Source: Claveliimonas acetigenes (lineage in GTDB: Bacteria > Bacillota > Clostridia > Lachnospirales > Lachnospiraceae). From it: a stretch of DNA of 25,836 nt. The stretch lies in assembly GCF_025567385.1 (NCBI RefSeq), contig NZ_JAOQJU010000036.1:1-25836 (forward strand), given 5' to 3'. Position numbers and translations under genes: made by a program. The notes under the pieces were generated by a model. It saw nothing but the letters and a program-made list of their open reading frames with translations. It made no database searches and was not told where the DNA came from. Shown here one piece after another: positions 7,967 through 15,801 of the stretch (its first letter is position 1; each line of letters begins with the position of its first letter).

Positions 7967-9238
7967 TTACGCCTCGTCAATTGCCTTTCCAATATCATGG
8001 CGCATATATTTATTATCGAACTGCACCCATTCGGTCGCCGCATAAGCATTCGCCCTTGCTTCCTTCAAGTCTTTTCCTTTTGCGGTAACACCCAGCACAC
8101 GTCCTCCATTGGTTACAATCTGATCGCCTTCAAACTTGGTTCCGGCATGGAAGCAGTAATACCCCTCATGCTTTCCGAATTCTTCAAGCCCGCTGATGGG
8201 AAGCCCCTTGTCATAAGCCAGCGGGTACCCGTCTGAGGCAAGCACAACACATACCGCAGCATTATCTTCAAACTGCAGATCAATTTGGTCTAAGGTTCCG
8301 TCGATACAAGCCTCCACCACGTCAATAATGTCATTCTTCATACGCGGCAGGACAACCTGTGCCTCCGGGTCACCGAATCTCGCATTATATTCCAGTACCT
8401 TCGGGCCATCTTCTGTCAGCATCAATCCAAAGAAAATAACTCCTTTGAACGGTCTTCCTTCTGCCTTCATAGCATCCACTGTCGCCTGATAGACATATTT
8501 ATTGCAGAATTCCTCTACCTCTTTTGTATAGAACGGGCTTGGAGAGAAGGTCCCCATGCCGCCTGTATTCAGCCCGGTATCCCCATCTCCCGCGCGCTTA
8601 TGATCCTGCGCAGATGTCATAGTCTTAATGGTATTGCCATCCACAAAAGAAAGCACAGACACTTCACGTCCGGTCATAAATTCTTCTACCACCATGGTAT
8701 TCCCGGAATCACCGAACTTCTTATCCAGCATAATCGTCTTAACGCCATCCTTCGCCTCTTCCAGCGTATTACAGATCAGCACGCCTTTTCCAAGCGCAAG
8801 ACCATCTGCTTTCAGAACAATAGGGAACTTGGCAGTTTCCAGATAAGCAAGCGCTTCCTCTGGATTATCAAAATTCTCATATGCCGCCGTCGGAATATGA
8901 TATTTTTTCATCAGGTCTTTGGAAAACGCCTTGGAGCCTTCCAGGATTGCCGCATTCTTACGCGGTCCAAACGCACGGATTCCGGCTGCCTCCAGTTCGT
9001 CCACCAGACCGCCGACCAGAGGATCATCCATTCCAACGATTACAAGATCAACTCCTTTTTCTTTTGCAAATGCAACGATTTTATCAAATTCCATTGCACC
9101 AATCGGCGCACACTCCGCATATTCCGCAATTCCGGCATTACCCGGGGTACAATAGATCTTATCCACCTTTTCACTTTTTGCCACACAGTATGCAATTGCA
9201 TGTTCTCTGCCGCCGCTTCCTACAATTAATACTTTCAT
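7967..9238 (-). CDS. purD: Phosphoribosylamine-glycine ligase (GAR synthetase)
   Basis: PurD joins glycine to phosphoribosylamine using ATP, the second step of de novo purine synthesis. The 423-residue protein has the N-terminal signature VGSGGREHAIA. An ATP-grasp core follows, with LKADGLALGKGV in the nucleotide-binding loop and EYNARFGDPEAQ, which supplies metal-binding residues. The C-terminal domain is typical (HAGTKF...TNGGRVLGVTA). Length and order are normal. ATG follows AGGAGGAGTATC. purN lies 11 bp upstream, and purD closes the purE-purM-purN-purD run, ending at a strong shared terminator. Confidence 0.98.
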   Translation of the reverse strand: MKVLIVGSGGREHAIAYCVAKSEKVDKIYCTPGNAGIAEYAECAPIGAMEFDKIVAFAKEKGVDLVIVGMDDPLVGGLVDELEAAGIRAFGPRKNAAILEGSKAFSKDLMKKYHIPTAAYENFDNPEEALAYLETAKFPIVLKADGLALGKGVLICNTLEEAKDGVKTIMLDKKFGDSGNTMVVEEFMTGREVSVLSFVDGNTIKTMTSAQDHKRAGDGDTGLNTGGMGTFSPSPFYTKEVEEFCNKYVYQATVDAMKAEGRPFKGVIFFGLMLTEDGPKVLEYNARFGDPEAQVVLPRMKNDIIDVVEACIDGTLDQIDLQFEDNAAVCVVLASDGYPLAYDKGLPISGLEEFGKHEGYYCFHAGTKFEGDQIVTNGGRVLGVTAKGKDLKEARANAYAATEWVQFDNKYMRHDIGKAIDEA

Positions 9239-9249
9239 GATACTCCTCC

Positions 9250-9873
9250 TTATTGTATTGTTACCAGGTTATTCTCTACCTTCACTCTGCCATTCGCAAT
9301 CAGATCAATGGCTCTTGGAAGAATCTTCCACTCCGCCTGCTCCATGACACGACGCTGCAGAGTTTCCGGAGTATCTCCCTGCTCTACCTCTACCGCCTTC
9401 TGAAGAATAATCGGACCGGTGTCCGTTCCTTCATCTACAAAATGTACAGTCGCTCCTACCACTTTCACGCCACGGGCAAGCGCCGCCTCGTGAACCTTAA
9501 GCCCGTAATATCCGGTTCCACAAAAGGACGGGATCAGGGACGGATGGACATTAATCATCCGATTCCGGTACCTCGCAATCATAACTTCCGGAATTACCAC
9601 AAGAAATCCTGCCAGAACAATCAAGTCCGGATTCATCGCCTCCACAGCTTCCATGAATTTTTCATTAAACTTCTCTCTCGTCTCATAGTCTTTCGGAGAA
9701 ATACACTGAGCGGCAATTCCATGATTTTTTGCCCGCTCCATAGCATAAGCGTTCCTATTATTGCTGATTACACCGACAATTTTCGTATTGGTAATCGAGC
9801 CTACCTCCACAGCATCTATAATTGCCTGAAGATTCGTTCCGCCGCCGGATACGAGTACAACTACATTTAGCAT
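9250..9873 (-). CDS. purN: Phosphoribosylglycinamide formyltransferase (folate dependent)
   Basis: PurN transfers a formyl group from 10-formyltetrahydrofolate to GAR, the third step of purine synthesis. The 207-residue protein begins with the phosphate-binding VSGGGTNLQAI. It carries the catalytic asparagine and histidine in INVHPSLIPSF and the aspartate region VDEGTDTGPI. The length is normal. The ATG at 9873 follows AAGGAG and overlaps the purM stop by 7 bp (ATGCTAA), so translation of the two is probably coupled. purD follows 11 bp after the stop. Confidence 0.97.
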   Translation of the reverse strand: MLNVVVLVSGGGTNLQAIIDAVEVGSITNTKIVGVISNNRNAYAMERAKNHGIAAQCISPKDYETREKFNEKFMEAVEAMNPDLIVLAGFLVVIPEVMIARYRNRMINVHPSLIPSFCGTGYYGLKVHEAALARGVKVVGATVHFVDEGTDTGPIILQKAVEVEQGDTPETLQRRVMEQAEWKILPRAIDLIANGRVKVENNLVTIQ

Positions 9874-10892
9874 AATGTAACTCCTTTTTCTCCTGCTTCT
9901 ACACGTCCAACTACATAGGCCTCTTCACCTGCTGCCCGGATCGCTTCTATTGCCTTGTCCACATCTTCCGGTTCTAAAGCAAGAATCATACCAAGACCCA
10001 TATTAAAAGTATTGTACATCATCTCTTCTGCAATGTCGCCTTCCTTCGCCAGAAGCTTAAAGATTGCAGGAACTTCATAGCTGTTCTTCTCCACAACAGC
10101 CCTGACGCCTTCCGGAAGCATTCTCGGAATGTTCTCATAGAAGCCGCCGCCTGTAATATGGCTGCATCCCTTTACCTTTACACCGCTGTTTTTAATGCTT
10201 TTTAAGGCTTTCACGTAAATCTTGGTCGGCGCAATCAACGCTTCTCCCAGCGTTTTACCCAGTTCATCATAATATGTATCCAGAGATTCCTTCGTCATCT
10301 CAAACACCTTGCGCACCAGAGAAAATCCGTTGCTGTGGACTCCACTGGAAGCCATGCCCACCAGAACGTCCCCCGGTTTGATATTCTCTCCACTGATAAT
10401 ATCCTTTTTATCAACCACACCTACGGCAAATCCCGCAAGGTCATATTCATCTACCGGCATAAGTCCCGGATGTTCTGCAGTCTCTCCGCCTACCAGAGCG
10501 CATTCTGACTGTTTACACCCCTCAGCTACACCACTTACAATCGTCGCGATTTTTTCAGGATAGTTCTTACCACATGCGATGTAATCCAGGAAGAATAAGG
10601 GTTCTCCGCCAGAGCACGCAATATCATTTACACACATGGCAACAGCATCAATACCTATGGTATCGTGCTTGTCCATAACAAACGCAAGCTTTACCTTGGT
10701 TCCGCATCCATCAGTTCCTGATAACAGAACAGGCTCATCCATCTGTTTAATGCCGCTTAAGTCAAAAGCTCCTGCAAATCCGCCAAGCCCGCCGAGGACT
10801 TCCGGCCGCATCGTCTCTTTTACATGCTTCTTCATTAACTCTACCGACTTATATCCCGCCTCAATATCTACACCCGCATTCTTGTAATCCAT
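9867..10892 (-). CDS. purM: Phosphoribosylformylglycinamidine cyclo-ligase (AIR synthetase)
   Basis: PurM closes the imidazole ring to give AIR, using ATP, in the fifth step of purine synthesis. The 341-residue protein begins MDYKNAGVDIEAG, the family's normal N-terminus. It contains the glycine-rich LLSGTDGCGTKVKLA, AMCVNDIACSGGEPLFFLDY and SSGVHSNGFSLVRK, as well as HITGGGFYENIPRML. The start at 10892 is chosen for AAGGAGACGGATT; the frame extends 11 codons further without homology. Its stop overlaps purN. Note that purL, purF and purH are not in the window, so the pathway is split. Confidence 0.97.
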   Translation of the reverse strand: MDYKNAGVDIEAGYKSVELMKKHVKETMRPEVLGGLGGFAGAFDLSGIKQMDEPVLLSGTDGCGTKVKLAFVMDKHDTIGIDAVAMCVNDIACSGGEPLFFLDYIACGKNYPEKIATIVSGVAEGCKQSECALVGGETAEHPGLMPVDEYDLAGFAVGVVDKKDIISGENIKPGDVLVGMASSGVHSNGFSLVRKVFEMTKESLDTYYDELGKTLGEALIAPTKIYVKALKSIKNSGVKVKGCSHITGGGFYENIPRMLPEGVRAVVEKNSYEVPAIFKLLAKEGDIAEEMMYNTFNMGLGMILALEPEDVDKAIEAIRAAGEEAYVVGRVEAGEKGVTLC

Positions 10893-10960
10893 AATCCGTC
10901 TCCTTATTTGTCTTAATATTTTCAATTCCGCCCGGCGGTTCCGGGGGAAGAAGCAATCTC

Positions 10961-11473
10961 CTACTTCTGATTCAGATATTCTTTATATCCAAGCTCCTTT
11001 AACTTCGCATCCTTCGCCTGAACAGTCTCTTTCATTTCCTTTGTATATTCCTTCAGCCTTTCAAGCAGCGCCGCATCAGAAACAGCAAGAATCCTCGCCG
11101 CAAGAATCGCCGCGTTCATTCCACCGTCAATGGCAACCGTTGCAACCGGAATTCCCGGCGGCATCTGCACAATAGAGTAAAGTGCATCCTGACCCTCCAG
11201 ATTCTTTCCTGACATCGGCACACCAATCACCGGCATCGGGAAGATTGCCGCGCACATTCCCGGAAGATGCGCTGCCATTCCTGCGCCTGCAATAATTACT
11301 TTAAACCCTTTTTCTTCTGCTGACTTTGCATATTCAAAGAACACATCCGGCTCCCGGTGTGCGGAGATGACCGTCATCTCATATTCAATTCCAAGCTTTT
11401 CTAACATGTCAGCGGCTTTACCCATAACCTTCAGGTCTGAGTCGCTGCCCATCACAATTCCTACCTTTGACAT
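10961..11473 (-). CDS. purE: 5-(carboxyamino)imidazole ribonucleotide mutase / AIR carboxylase PurE
   Basis: PurE provides the carboxylated CAIR intermediate of purine synthesis. The 170-residue protein shows the hallmark VGIVMGSDSDL (residues 4-14), SAHREP, the active-site loop AGAGMAAHLPG and GVPMSGKNLEG. The start at 11473 is chosen because AAAGGA lies 8 bases upstream; an alternative ATG at 11482 is too close to that site. The frame also extends upstream without similarity. No purK is seen in the window. The protein could therefore be the mutase (with PurK elsewhere) or the CO2-using class, and sequence reading alone does not decide. Confidence 0.95.
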   Translation of the reverse strand: MSKVGIVMGSDSDLKVMGKAADMLEKLGIEYEMTVISAHREPDVFFEYAKSAEEKGFKVIIAGAGMAAHLPGMCAAIFPMPVIGVPMSGKNLEGQDALYSIVQMPPGIPVATVAIDGGMNAAILAARILAVSDAALLERLKEYTKEMKETVQAKDAKLKELGYKEYLNQK

Positions 11474-11552
11474 CACATTCATCCTTTCTGCTTTCTTACG
11501 CCCACTTGGCAAACAATGCTTTCCCGTGTTCGCTGTTACTTTCATAAATATA

Positions 11553-13604
11553 TCATACCGTGTACGGATTGTCCAACGGTTCATTCAGAATTTCTGTGCC
11601 GGGAAGTACAAATCTTCCGTCTGAAAGAAGCCTGATTTCTCCGCCTCCTTTTGTAAGAACCGTAATACTGCCCAGTTCTTCATAAGGAATGGTAATATCC
11701 GTATGGCAATGGAAATAAGCTTTCGAGACATCTTCTTTTCTCTGAATAGAAACGGAATTATCCCTTGCTATGATTTCCTTACCATTGGGATTGTATACCT
11801 TTATATCTTCACTCCAACTATAGCAAGTATCTCCCACCGCAAAATGGGGTCCCATCTTCTCCGCAATCAGAATCGGCATTTTATCTTCAATACCATACTT
11901 CTTCGCCGCCACATACGCCGTCGTATTCGTTCCAATGGCAAATTCACCAAGCGGCAGCGTCGGATGATTATAAAGCACATTTTCCCGTACATATTTCTTA
12001 CAGTCTTCTTCCCGCTGAAAATTACTGCAATTATAGTCCGCAATCATTCCATCCGTAAACCGGATTTCCAGATCCCGATACTGCAGCTCATTTAGGTACA
12101 CCTTGCTCACATGCAAGGTTCCGCTGGTTCCTTCCAGAACCGGAGAAGTAAAAACTTCCCCTACCGGAATATTTACATCCGCCACACAGTTTTCAAATAT
12201 CGTCTCCTTCACCGGATTCTCAAGTCTGTGAAGCTGCACGGTCAGATCGGTCCTGTTGCCATCCTTTCCAAGAATCCGCACACACTCGCCCTGGTCGAGC
12301 GCATCAATCAACGTCTGCTGAACCTTCTCATAGACCTGCGCACCCAGCGTATTGATACGGATTACTTCATCAAAAATTTCTTCGTACTCCGCCCCGATCT
12401 CCGGCACCGGCCAGGCAATAATCGTAAAGCTTCTCTCATCCCCGGGAATATAGGTGTTCGTCATCTGTCCGGACTTGCTGTCATACATTCTTGCCAGTTC
12501 CTCCTGCCTGTCTGTCAGATGCACAGCTTCTTCCTTTTGTTCCGGTGAAAACGGCTGCTCCCCGAACACTTCCATCACCGCCGGACCTGCAAGTTGCGAC
12601 GCCAGATCCTTATTAACTTCATAGGCATGGCGCATCACTTCCAGTTTTCTCTCTATAAAACGCTTATTCAGGAAAATCCCCTGGTCATTCCGGTGGTCAT
12701 ACTCATATTGTTTATTTGCAGTGGCCCCATAATACCCTATCTTCAGATGCTGACGCTTCGTAAGCACACTCACGGATGAACGATAGATAACAGGTCTTAG
12801 ACCCATCTTTTCAAAATTGCAGATTGCCCGTTTCACCACTCGTTCAAACCCCAGCACATAACGGATATTTACCACCGATTTCTTCGACAGGTCTTTACCC
12901 GTATTCACAAATCCCTTCCGATAACCTTCCGTATAGACATCTGCCATTTTCTGGATTGTCTCTTCCGGCAGCTTCTGCAGATATTCCGCTGTACGAAGCT
13001 CATTTTCGCTGATATACTCTCCGAATCGATACAGATACCTTACATCATCCAAAGAACTGTTCATAATAATGTCTGACGCAAAAGAACTATCCGGGTCAAG
13101 CTGCTCTACAATCTTGTCCGCCACAAAAATCTCACAATAATCACTGGCATACCAGTAAATGATGTCCCGCAGCGTTTTTACTTCCGGCTGCTCTTCCGCC
13201 TCAAAGCAATTATATATTTCAATAAATAACTCATAAAGCACCGTCAGATATTCTATGCGGTGCTCAAATGTATATGCAATAGCTCCCCGTATCTCTGTAT
13301 ACAGAAAACTCAGCATCTGTCCATATTCTTTTCCGAGCATTTTTGCGGCATAAGCCGGATCAGCGTAGCTCGCATCATAATTTTCAGGCAGAATATCTTC
13401 ATACAGCCTGCAGTTTCTTTCCTGAAGTTCCTGAAGCGTAAGTTCCCGGTAACACCCGGACTCCAGCTCTTCCTTCAGTTCACAGAGCATCCCCACGAAC
13501 TTTGCCGTCTTTTGAAAATACGGACGGTATGTTTCCGCCACTGTCTCCTCTTCTATAATCCTGCCGATTCTCTCTACCGCCAGTTCATAGCGTTCTGTCA
13601 TCAT
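11553..13604 (-). CDS. M29-family aminopeptidase with long N-terminal extension
   Basis: A 683-residue cytosolic protein. The C-terminal 400 residues match the M29 metallo-aminopeptidase family (AmpS/PepS). Metal and active-site residues are visible in order: glutamate in VGEVFTSP, glutamate in LGEFAIGTN, EKMGPHFAVGD with its histidine, and the HTD pair in FHCHTDITI. The first ~290 residues are mostly acidic and helical, with no recognised domain, no signal peptide and no membrane segment. Usual M29 enzymes are about 410 residues, so this is an extended form. Two ATGs stand in tandem (13604, 13601) after GGGGG, and the gene above ends one base away, implying coupled translation. It lies between vanZ-like genes and purE on the same strand, and could supply amino acids by peptide turnover. 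Confidence 0.85.
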   Translation of the reverse strand: MMTERYELAVERIGRIIEEETVAETYRPYFQKTAKFVGMLCELKEELESGCYRELTLQELQERNCRLYEDILPENYDASYADPAYAAKMLGKEYGQMLSFLYTEIRGAIAYTFEHRIEYLTVLYELFIEIYNCFEAEEQPEVKTLRDIIYWYASDYCEIFVADKIVEQLDPDSSFASDIIMNSSLDDVRYLYRFGEYISENELRTAEYLQKLPEETIQKMADVYTEGYRKGFVNTGKDLSKKSVVNIRYVLGFERVVKRAICNFEKMGLRPVIYRSSVSVLTKRQHLKIGYYGATANKQYEYDHRNDQGIFLNKRFIERKLEVMRHAYEVNKDLASQLAGPAVMEVFGEQPFSPEQKEEAVHLTDRQEELARMYDSKSGQMTNTYIPGDERSFTIIAWPVPEIGAEYEEIFDEVIRINTLGAQVYEKVQQTLIDALDQGECVRILGKDGNRTDLTVQLHRLENPVKETIFENCVADVNIPVGEVFTSPVLEGTSGTLHVSKVYLNELQYRDLEIRFTDGMIADYNCSNFQREEDCKKYVRENVLYNHPTLPLGEFAIGTNTTAYVAAKKYGIEDKMPILIAEKMGPHFAVGDTCYSWSEDIKVYNPNGKEIIARDNSVSIQRKEDVSKAYFHCHTDITIPYEELGSITVLTKGGGEIRLLSDGRFVLPGTEILNEPLDNPYTV

Positions 13605-14003
13605 TTAAAAAAGCCCCCTTAAGAAAATTACAATAAAAACAAAGGTAAAGATCCCATTTAACACAATTCCTATTTTGCAGGAAATATATTCTTTGTCTCT
13701 TTCTTTAAATCCTTGAACCGCCTTGTACACCCCTGCCGCTGACATCACCAGCATCAGGAAACCTACCGCGCCTATCAAAAGGCTGACATCACCTTTGCTT
13801 ATGTACGAAACAGAAAATACCAGAACCATAAAAAATACGGTGAGTCCTGCCAGGAAACAGGACTCTAATCCTCTTTTCGCGTGCTTCAACGGAGCCTGTC
13901 CAAACTTCCTGCGCCTGCGCTTCATTTTCTCTTTTTCTGTTTTTTTCTTCTGCCTTTCTTTCCTCTGCTCTTTAATGGCATCTCTTATTCTATCTTTTAA
14001 CAT
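13605..14003 (-). CDS. Small membrane protein with charged N-terminus (DUF6142-like)
   Basis: A 132-residue protein. The first ~45 residues are very rich in lysine, arginine and glutamate (RKERQKKKTEKEKMKRRRR) and should form a cytosolic charged helix. Three membrane segments follow (about 48-67, 73-94 and 110-131). I recall this layout as a small Clostridia family, possibly DUF6142, but the name is uncertain and no function is known. The ATG follows AAGGAG and lies inside the end of the VanZ-like gene (14-bp overlap). Its own stop abuts the aminopeptidase start. The three are therefore probably translated from one message. Confidence 0.8.
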   Translation of the reverse strand: MLKDRIRDAIKEQRKERQKKKTEKEKMKRRRRKFGQAPLKHAKRGLESCFLAGLTVFFMVLVFSVSYISKGDVSLLIGAVGFLMLVMSAAGVYKAVQGFKERDKEYISCKIGIVLNGIFTFVFIVIFLRGLF

Positions 14004-14454
14004 ATTTTCTCCTTATGGCCGCACATACCACAAAAACAACATAACCAAACGCCCCTCCTATGGTATTTAGGAGCAGGTCATCCACATCAAAGCTCCCCAC
14101 TTTCGCAATAAGCTGGAACGTCTCCACGCAAAAACTCAGCACAAAACTGTAGAAAACTGCCGAGAAGAAGCTCCTGTACTTGCTCGCCATAGGCATGAAA
14201 AATCCAAAAGGAACAAAAATCAGCACATTCCCAAAAAGATTGGTAAACATTGCATATGCGCCAAGCTGCTCCCTGTATTGCCAGAACCGTTTAATCTCCT
14301 TAAACAGCACCAGATTATAACGATATTCCTGCATTCCCTCCACGCTTCTTCCATACCAGTCTGAAAAAAGCAGAAAATAAATAATAAATCCTATATAGAA
14401 AATAAATAATATCTTCCCTAATATGCGTAACCTACTTCTCTTACTATAATTCAA
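13990..14454 (-). CDS. VanZ-like family membrane protein
   Basis: A 154-residue integral membrane protein of the VanZ-like family, known from glycopeptide and lipoglycopeptide tolerance but mostly of unknown role. The family marks are NLVLFKEIKRF, NLFGNVLIFVPFGFFMP, the SFCVETFQL segment and FDVDDLLLNTIGGAFGY. Four to five membrane segments are predicted by eye, with a basic C-terminal tail. It overlaps the next gene by 14 bp. No van cluster is nearby, so a resistance role should not be assumed. Confidence 0.9.
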   Translation of the reverse strand: MNYSKRSRLRILGKILFIFYIGFIIYFLLFSDWYGRSVEGMQEYRYNLVLFKEIKRFWQYREQLGAYAMFTNLFGNVLIFVPFGFFMPMASKYRSFFSAVFYSFVLSFCVETFQLIAKVGSFDVDDLLLNTIGGAFGYVVFVVCAAIRRKYVKR

Positions 14455-14479
14455 AACAGCACCCTTCTAACTTCAGAAC

Positions 14480-14635
14480 CTAAAATGTCAATCCTTTTCT
14501 GTTTTTTATCAGGCGTGCCCCGTTGATGATGGCAATAATACCGGTTGTAACCCCTGCAACAACCATCACAATACCGATAGCTATATCAGCCGCTCCGGCA
14601 AGTCCCATTGTCTTAAATGCTTTCTCGTTGTTCAT
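14480..14635 (-). CDS. 51-residue small membrane protein
   Basis: A short gene starting MNNEKAFKTMGLAGAADIAI. It has an excellent AGGAGGG six bases before the ATG at 14635 and a TAG stop at 14480. A hydrophobic, glycine/alanine/valine-rich stretch (residues about 12-40) should cross the membrane once, or as a tight hairpin, and is followed by the basic tail RLIKNRKG. It lies 14 bp after pyrE and 25 bp before the VanZ-like gene, all on the minus strand, so it probably shares the pyrE transcript. The function is unknown. The strong ribosome binding site and clean membrane segment argue that it is real. Confidence 0.8.
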   Translation of the reverse strand: MNNEKAFKTMGLAGAADIAIGIVMVVAGVTTGIIAIINGARLIKNRKGLTF

Positions 14636-14649
14636 CCGAATCCCTCCTG

Positions 14650-15330
14650 CTATTTTACACCATACTGTTCATAATATGCGTCAATCGCTGCTTTTAATGT
14701 ATCGTCAATCACAATTTTGCCCTGACATTCTCTGTTATATAAATATTCCGTTACTTCCTCCATCGTTACGATTGCTCCAGTTTCAAAACCGTACAATTCC
14801 TTCACTTCGTCAAGAGCACATTTCTCCCCACCCTTGCCTACTTCCATGCGGTTCAGGGATACCATCAGACCTACAATCTCCACGTTAGCAGCCCCACGAA
14901 CTTTCGGAACCGTCTCTTCCATAGATTTTCCGGATGTAGTCACATCTTCAATCATCACAACACGGTCGCCATCCTGCAGTTTACTGCCAAGAAAGCTCCC
15001 TTTGTCCGCACCGTGATCCTTTTCTTCCTTCCGGTCTGAACAATAACGCACCTCTTTTCCATACAACTCACTGTAAGCCATTGCTGTCACAACTGCCAGC
15101 GGGATTCCCTTATATGCAGGCCCAAACAGCACGTCAAAGTCATCTCCATATTTATCATGAATTGCCTTTGCATAATATTCCCCAAGCCGTTTCAACTGAC
15201 TGCCCGTTACATAAGCTCCCGCATTCATAAAGAATGGTGATTTTCTTCCGCTCTTCAATGTAAATTCTCCAAACTTAAGCACATTGCTCTCCACCATAAA
15301 TTCGATAAATTCCTGCTTGTATTGTTCCAT
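14650..15330 (-). CDS. pyrE: Orotate phosphoribosyltransferase
   Basis: PyrE attaches ribose phosphate from PRPP to orotate to form OMP in de novo pyrimidine synthesis. The 226-residue protein has FGEFTLKSGRKSPFFMNAG near the N-terminus, the GPAYKGIPLAV loop, and the 13-residue PRPP-binding motif VVMIEDVTTSGKS. The length is normal. ATG follows CGGAGG at a distance of 11. The usual upstream partners (pyrD, pyrK, pyrF) are not adjacent: an integrated element lies upstream instead. pyrE keeps its own promoter on the pyrE side of that element. Confidence 0.97.
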   Translation of the reverse strand: MEQYKQEFIEFMVESNVLKFGEFTLKSGRKSPFFMNAGAYVTGSQLKRLGEYYAKAIHDKYGDDFDVLFGPAYKGIPLAVVTAMAYSELYGKEVRYCSDRKEEKDHGADKGSFLGSKLQDGDRVVMIEDVTTSGKSMEETVPKVRGAANVEIVGLMVSLNRMEVGKGGEKCALDEVKELYGFETGAIVTMEEVTEYLYNRECQGKIVIDDTLKAAIDAYYEQYGVK

Positions 15331-15353
15331 AATTTCTAAACCTCCGTATTTAC

Positions 15354-15369
15354 GGGCATATCCATGCCC
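15354..15369 (-). promoter_or_regulatory. Hairpin in pyrE leader just upstream of the ribosome binding site
   Basis: GGGCAT pairs with ATGCCC around a 4-base loop, 10 bases before the CGGAGG of pyrE. It could modulate translation. It has no T-run in the pyrE direction, so it is not a terminator there. Confidence 0.4.
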
Positions 15370-15454
15370 TTACTTTATATTTTTATCTTTTACTACACCG
15401 CTTTTACATCATTTTAATCTTAACTACACCTTAAAGAACCATTAAATCTTTTCA

Positions 15455-15483
15455 ATTCTATCACAGTTTCATGTTTATTTCAA
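15455..15483 (-). promoter_or_regulatory. Probable pyrE promoter
   Basis: On the minus strand the -35 is TTGAAA (15483-15478), the spacer is 17 bp and the -10 is TAGAAT (15460-15455), with TG one base before the -10. It gives a leader of about 118 bases. It lies on the chromosomal side of the proposed element end. Confidence 0.65.
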
Positions 15484-15747
15484 TCAGCGGATGCCATTCA
15501 ATTACAATCCAATTACACATTCAAAATGCACTTCGTGCAGTGATGCGCAGCTCACAGAAAGGTGTTATTGGCAACGTCCGTTCCGTCAAGGACTGTCCTA
15601 CGGCATACCGGCTTCGCCTTGTTCCTTACCCCACTGGTTTTTCGCATATTATTAAGAATCTGGCAAACTGGAATTTATATAATTATTCCTCTAACTTTCC
15701 CCATTTTATAGGCTTTCCCGCCTGTCCATTAGTGAAATGATATGTAG
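15484..15747. other. Gene-free junction between pyrE promoter and element arm
   Basis: No credible gene is present. A GC-richer patch (about 15525-15645) with small inverted words such as GCAC/GTGC and GTCC/GGAC gives way to AT-rich DNA. A plus-strand open frame across it shows no ribosome binding site and no protein-like composition. The element boundary probably falls here. Confidence 0.6.
15666..15676. repeat. Candidate left attachment core AACTGGAATTT
   Basis: The same 11 bases occur at 25534-25544, in the same orientation, at a similar distance outside the terminal repeat cluster. It is the longest direct match I found between the two flanks, but it is short enough to arise by chance in AT-rich DNA. 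Confidence 0.35.
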
Positions 15748-15797
15748 TTTCCCTTATTTTTGCCCTTATGAGATAATCACAAGGGAAATAAGGGAAA
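15748..15797. repeat. Left-end integrase/Xis arm repeats
   Basis: TTTCCCTTATTT (15748-15759) is a perfect inverted partner of AAATAAGGGAAA (15786-15797). A second inner pair, CCCTT (763-767) and AAGGG (781-785), lies between them. The cluster ends 4 bp from the integrase stop codon. The same arrangement recurs at 25361-25437. Arm-type sites bound by the integrase N-terminal domain in Tn916-like elements have this placement. Confidence 0.7.
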
Positions 15798-15801
15798 TTT
15801 T

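Noticed and set aside
8600..9229. 209-residue plus-strand open frame inside purD
   Set aside because: Antisense shadow of purD with no ribosome binding site.
13990..14454. Glycopeptide resistance gene (vanZ proper)
   Set aside because: Only the VanZ-like family is supported. No other van genes are nearby and it sits in a nucleotide-biosynthesis gene run.
15471..15740. Plus-strand 89-residue open frame upstream of the integrase
   Set aside because: No ribosome binding site, overlaps the pyrE promoter and the proposed element junction, and shows no recognisable domain.
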